Shown: one piece after another, positions 60,461 to 64,000 of the stretch
Layout: each line of letters starts with the position of its first letter
Position numbering within the stretch: the first letter of the stretch is position 1
Assembly (NCBI RefSeq): GCF_026212465.1
Contig: NC_080062.1
Span: 12,082,643-12,146,642, forward strand
Length of the DNA: 64,000 bases
Source of the DNA: Amaranthus tricolor
Lineage: Eukaryota > Streptophyta > Magnoliopsida > Caryophyllales > Amaranthaceae
Reading direction: 5' to 3'
Notes under the pieces: generated by a model
Told to the model about the DNA's origin: nothing
What the model saw: the letters and a program-made list of their open reading frames with translations, nothing else
Database searches by the model: none
Translations under genes and position numbers: made by a program

Positions 60461-62157
60461 TAGAATATTATAATACCAAAGAGTGTTGTGTACCAAGTTT
60501 CGTGCAAAACAAACCAAGTTTGAGCTACCGTATGCGCAAAAGTGCCAAAAACGCTTAACAACGCATAAAATCACAACTTAACACGCAATTTTTGGCATAT
60601 GAATATTTCATTTCTAACCACTTCAACACAATAATATATACCAAATAGTGTTGTGTGCCAAGTTTCGTGCACTACAAACTAAGTTACTTTATGCTCAAAA
60701 GTGCCAAAAACGCTTAAAAACACATAAAATCAAAACTTAACACGTAATTTCTAGCATATGACTATGATTTTCAGTTCTAACCACTTAAACACAATAATAT
60801 ATACCATATAGTGTTGTATGCCACGTTTCGTGCAAAACAAACCAAGTTTGAGCTACTTTATGCGCAAAAGTGCCAAAAACGTTTAAAAACGCATAAAATC
60901 GCAACTTTACGTAATTTCTAGCATATGACTATGATTTTTAGTTCTAACCACTTCAACACAATAATATATACCAAATAGTGTTGTGTGCAAAGTTTCGAGC
61001 AAAAGAAACCAAGTTTGAGCTACTTTATGTATAAAAGTGCCAAAAACGCTTAAAAACGCAATAAATCCCAACTTCACATGTAATTTCTAGCATATGAGTA
61101 TGATTTCCAATTCTAACCACTTGAACAGAATAATATATACCAAATAGTGTTGTGTGCCATATTCCGTGCAAAAAAAAACCAAGTTTATACTTTATGCGTA
61201 AAAGTGCAAAAAACGCATAAAAACGCATAAACTCACAACTTTACGCGTAATTTCTAACATATGACTATGATTTTAAACTCTAAACACTTCAACACAATAA
61301 TATATAACAAATAGTGTTGTGTACCAAGTTTCGTGCAAAACAAACCAAGTTTGAGCTACTTTATGCGCAAAAGTGCCAAAAACGCTTAAAAACGCAAAAA
61401 ATCGCAACTTAACACGTAATTTTTAGCATATTACTATGATTTTCAATTCTAACCACTTCAACACAATAATATATATACCAAATAGTATTGTGTGCCATGT
61501 TTCGTTCAAAACAAACCAAGTTTTAGCTACTTTATGCGCAACAATCCCAAAAACGTTTAAAAACGCATAAAATCGCAACTTAACACGTAATTTCTAGCAT
61601 ATGACTATCATTTTCAATTCTAACCACTTCAACACAAACTATATACCAAATAGTGTTGTGTGCCAAGTTTCGAGCAAAACAAACTAAGTTTGAGCTACTT
61701 TTATGCGCAAAAGTGCCAAAAACACTTGAAAACGCATAAAATCGCAACTTAACACGTAATTTCTAGCATATGTCTATGATTTTAAATTCTAACCACTTCA
61801 ACACAATAATATACACCAAATAGTGTTGTGTGCCAAGTTTCGTTCAAAACAAACCAAGTTTTAGCTACTTTATGCGCAACAATCCCAAAAACGTTTAAAA
61901 ACGCATAAAATCGCAACTTAACACGTAATTTCTAGCATATGACTATCATGTTCAATTCTAACCACTTCTACACAAACTATATACCAAATAGTGTTGTGTG
62001 CAAAGTTTCGTGCAAAACAAACTAACTTAGAGCTAATATATGCGCAAAAGTGACAAAAACGCTTAAAAACGCATAAGAACGCATCTTAACACGTAATTTC
62101 TAGCATATGACTATGATTTTAAATTTTAACCACTTCAACAATATAATATATACCAAA
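60461..62157 (+). repeat. Family B 10-mer HOR in + orientation, copy 1 (1697 bp)
   Basis: Order on the + strand is m5, m4, m3, m2, m1, m10, m9, m8, m7, m6, the reverse of block 3. Marker combination differs from both haplotypes of block 3: m5 is type I (TAGAATATTA), m1 has the long A run of type I, but m3 (AAATCAAAACTTAAC) and m7 (CGCATAAAATCG) are type II. m1 carries ACTTTACGCGTAATTTC near 61239, unlike copy 2. Confidence 0.92.
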
Positions 62158-63853
62158 TAGAATATTATAATACCAAAGAGTGTTGTGTACCAAGTTTCGT
62201 GCAAAACAAACCAAGTTTGAGCTACCTTATGCGCAAAAGTGCCAAAAACGCTTAACAACGCATAAAATCACAACTTAACACGCAATTTTTAGCATATGAA
62301 TATTTCATTTATAACCACTTCAACACAATAATATATACCAAATAGTGTTGTGTGCCAAGTTTCGTGCACTACAAACTAAGTTACTTTATGCTCAAAAGTG
62401 CCAAAAACGCTTAAAAACACATAAAATCAAAACTTAACACGTAATTTCTAGCATATGACTATGATTTTCAATTCTAACCACTTAAACACAATAATATATA
62501 CCATATAGTGTTGTATGCCACGTTTCGTGCAAAACAAACCAAGTTTGAGCTACTTTATGCGCAAAAGTGCCAAAAACGTTTAAAAACGCATAAAATCGCA
62601 ACTTTACGTAATTTCTAGCATATGACTATGATTTTTAGTTCTAACCACTTCAACACAATAATATATACCAAATAGTGTTGTGTGCAAAGTTTCGAGCAAA
62701 AGAAACCAAGTTTGAGCTACTTTATGTATAAAAGTGCCAAAAACGCTTAAAAAACGCAATAAATCCCAACTTCACATGTAATTTCTAGCATATGAGTATG
62801 ATTTCCAATTCTAACCACTTGAACAGAATAATATATACCAAATAGTGTTGTGTGCCATATTCCGTGCAAAAAAAACCAAGTTTATACTTTATGCGTAAAA
62901 GTGCAAAAAACGCATAAAACGCATAAACTCACAACTTTACACGTAATTTCTAACATATGACTATGATTTTAAACTCTAAACACTTCAACACAATAATATA
63001 TAACAAATAGTGTTGTGTACCAAGTTTCGTGCAAAACAAACCAAGTTTGAGCTACTTTATGCGCAAAAGTGCCAAAAACGCTTAAAAACGCAAAAAATCG
63101 CAACTTAACACGTAATTTTTAGCATATTACTATGATTTTCAATTCTAACCACTTCAACACAATAATATATACCAAATAGTATTGTGTGCCATGTTTCGTT
63201 CAAAACAACCAAGTTTTAGCTACTTTATGCGCAACAATCCCAAAAACGTTTAAAAAACGCATAAAATCGCAACTTAACACGTAATTTCTAGCATATGACT
63301 ATCATTTCCAATTCTAACCACTTCAAGCACAAACTATATACCAAATAGTGTTGTGTGCCAAGTTTCGAGCAAAACAAACCAAGTTTGAGCTACTTTTATG
63401 CGCAAAAGTGCCAAAAACAGTTGAAAACGCATAAAATCGCAACTTAACACGTAATTTCTAGCATATGTCTATGATTTTAAATTCTAACTACTTCAACACA
63501 ATAATATACACCAAATAGTGTTGTGTGCCAAGTTTCGTTCAAAACAAACCAAGTTTTAGCTACTTTATGCGCAACAATCCCAAAAACGTTTAAAAACGCA
63601 TAAAATCGCAACTTAACACGTAATTTCTAGCATATGACTATCATTTTCAATTCTAACCACTTCAACACAAACTATATACCAAATAGTGTTGTGTGCAAAG
63701 TTTCGTGCAAAACAAACTAAGTTAGAGCTAATTTATGCGCAAAAGTGACAAAAACGCTTAAAAACGCATAAGAACGCATCTTAACACGTAATTTATAGCA
63801 TATGACTATGATTTTTAAATTTTAACCACTTCAACAATATAATATATACCAAA
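62158..63853 (+). repeat. Family B 10-mer HOR in + orientation, copy 2 (1696 bp)
   Basis: Nearly identical to copy 1 except for single-base changes and one-base indels, for example CAAAACAACCAAG near 63203, CTTCAAGCACAAAC near 63320 and AACAGTTGAAAACG near 63417. Its m6 has reverted to ATCATTTTCAATTC near 63641, where copy 1 has ATCATGTTCAATTC. Confidence 0.92.
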
Positions 63854-64000
63854 TAGAATATTATAATACCAAAGAGTGTTGTGTACCAAGTTTCGTGCAA
63901 AACAAACCAAGTTTGAGCTACCTTATGCGCAAAAGTGCCAAAAACGCTTAAAAACGCATAAAATCACAACTTAACACGCAATTTTTAGCATATGAATATT
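63854..64000 (+). repeat. Family B HOR, partial at window end
   Basis: The 3' part of m5 and the start of m4 (GCATATGAATATT). The array continues beyond the window. Confidence 0.9.

Larger units (their letters stand above)
60228..64000 (+). repeat. Satellite family B array in + orientation, about 22 monomers
   Basis: Reverse complement of the preceding block: GCGCAAAAGTGCC, AACGCATAAAATCG and AACCACTTCAACAC are read on the + strand. The long monomer m5 (CCAAATAGAATATTATAA) recurs at 60461, 62158 and 63854, giving HOR lengths of 1697 and 1696 bp. The array runs off the window end. Confidence 0.96.

Overview
The window is made entirely of tandem satellite DNA plus two assembly gaps. I see no protein-coding gene, RNA gene, transposon, CRISPR array or unique sequence. 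The basic unit is an AT-rich monomer of about 169 bp (roughly one third G+C by hand count of one composite monomer), repeated head to tail about 380 times. A nucleosome-sized monomer in long uninterrupted arrays with higher-order repeats (HORs, groups of diverged monomers copied as a block) points to a eukaryotic centromeric or pericentromeric array, possibly from a plant. I do not recognise the satellite and cannot name the species.

Layout. (1) 1-33567: family A, about 200 monomers, consensus read on the + strand. HOR length falls in steps from left to right: 15-mers of about 2.50 kb (62-8862, with one 8-mer remnant), then alternating 10-mers (about 1.69 kb) and 11-mers (about 1.84 kb) that together make a 21-mer of about 3.53 kb (8863-28337), then 7-mers of about 1.18 kb (28338 to the gap). 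The forms derive simply from one another: the 15-mer is the 11-mer plus a duplicated four-monomer block, and the 7-mer is the 11-mer without its first four monomers. (2) 33568-33667: 100 N. (3) 33668-60127: family B, about 156 monomers, on the opposite strand, in a 10-mer HOR of about 1.695 kb with 6-, 11- and 15-mer variants. Two HOR haplotypes alternate in blocks. (4) 60128-60227: 100 N. (5) 60228-64000: family B again, about 22 monomers, in the orientation of family A, same 1.697-kb period.

Both orientation switches fall exactly at 100-N gaps, so they may be scaffolding artefacts rather than inversions. The most biologically interesting signals are the HOR contraction series with visible crossover junctions, the mosaic of family B haplotypes with the same junction seen three times, and a 43-bp dyad in many family A monomers (TTTCGCGCA ... 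TGCGCGAAA). Its arms match the E2F consensus and are degraded in family B by CpG transitions.

Monomer boundaries are set at the motif AAATAGTGTT (or its variants) in family A and at the first A of ATAAAGTAG-like motifs in family B. In family B the ten monomers are called m1-m10, left to right along the + strand of block 3. All lengths and boundaries were read by eye and may be off by a base or two.
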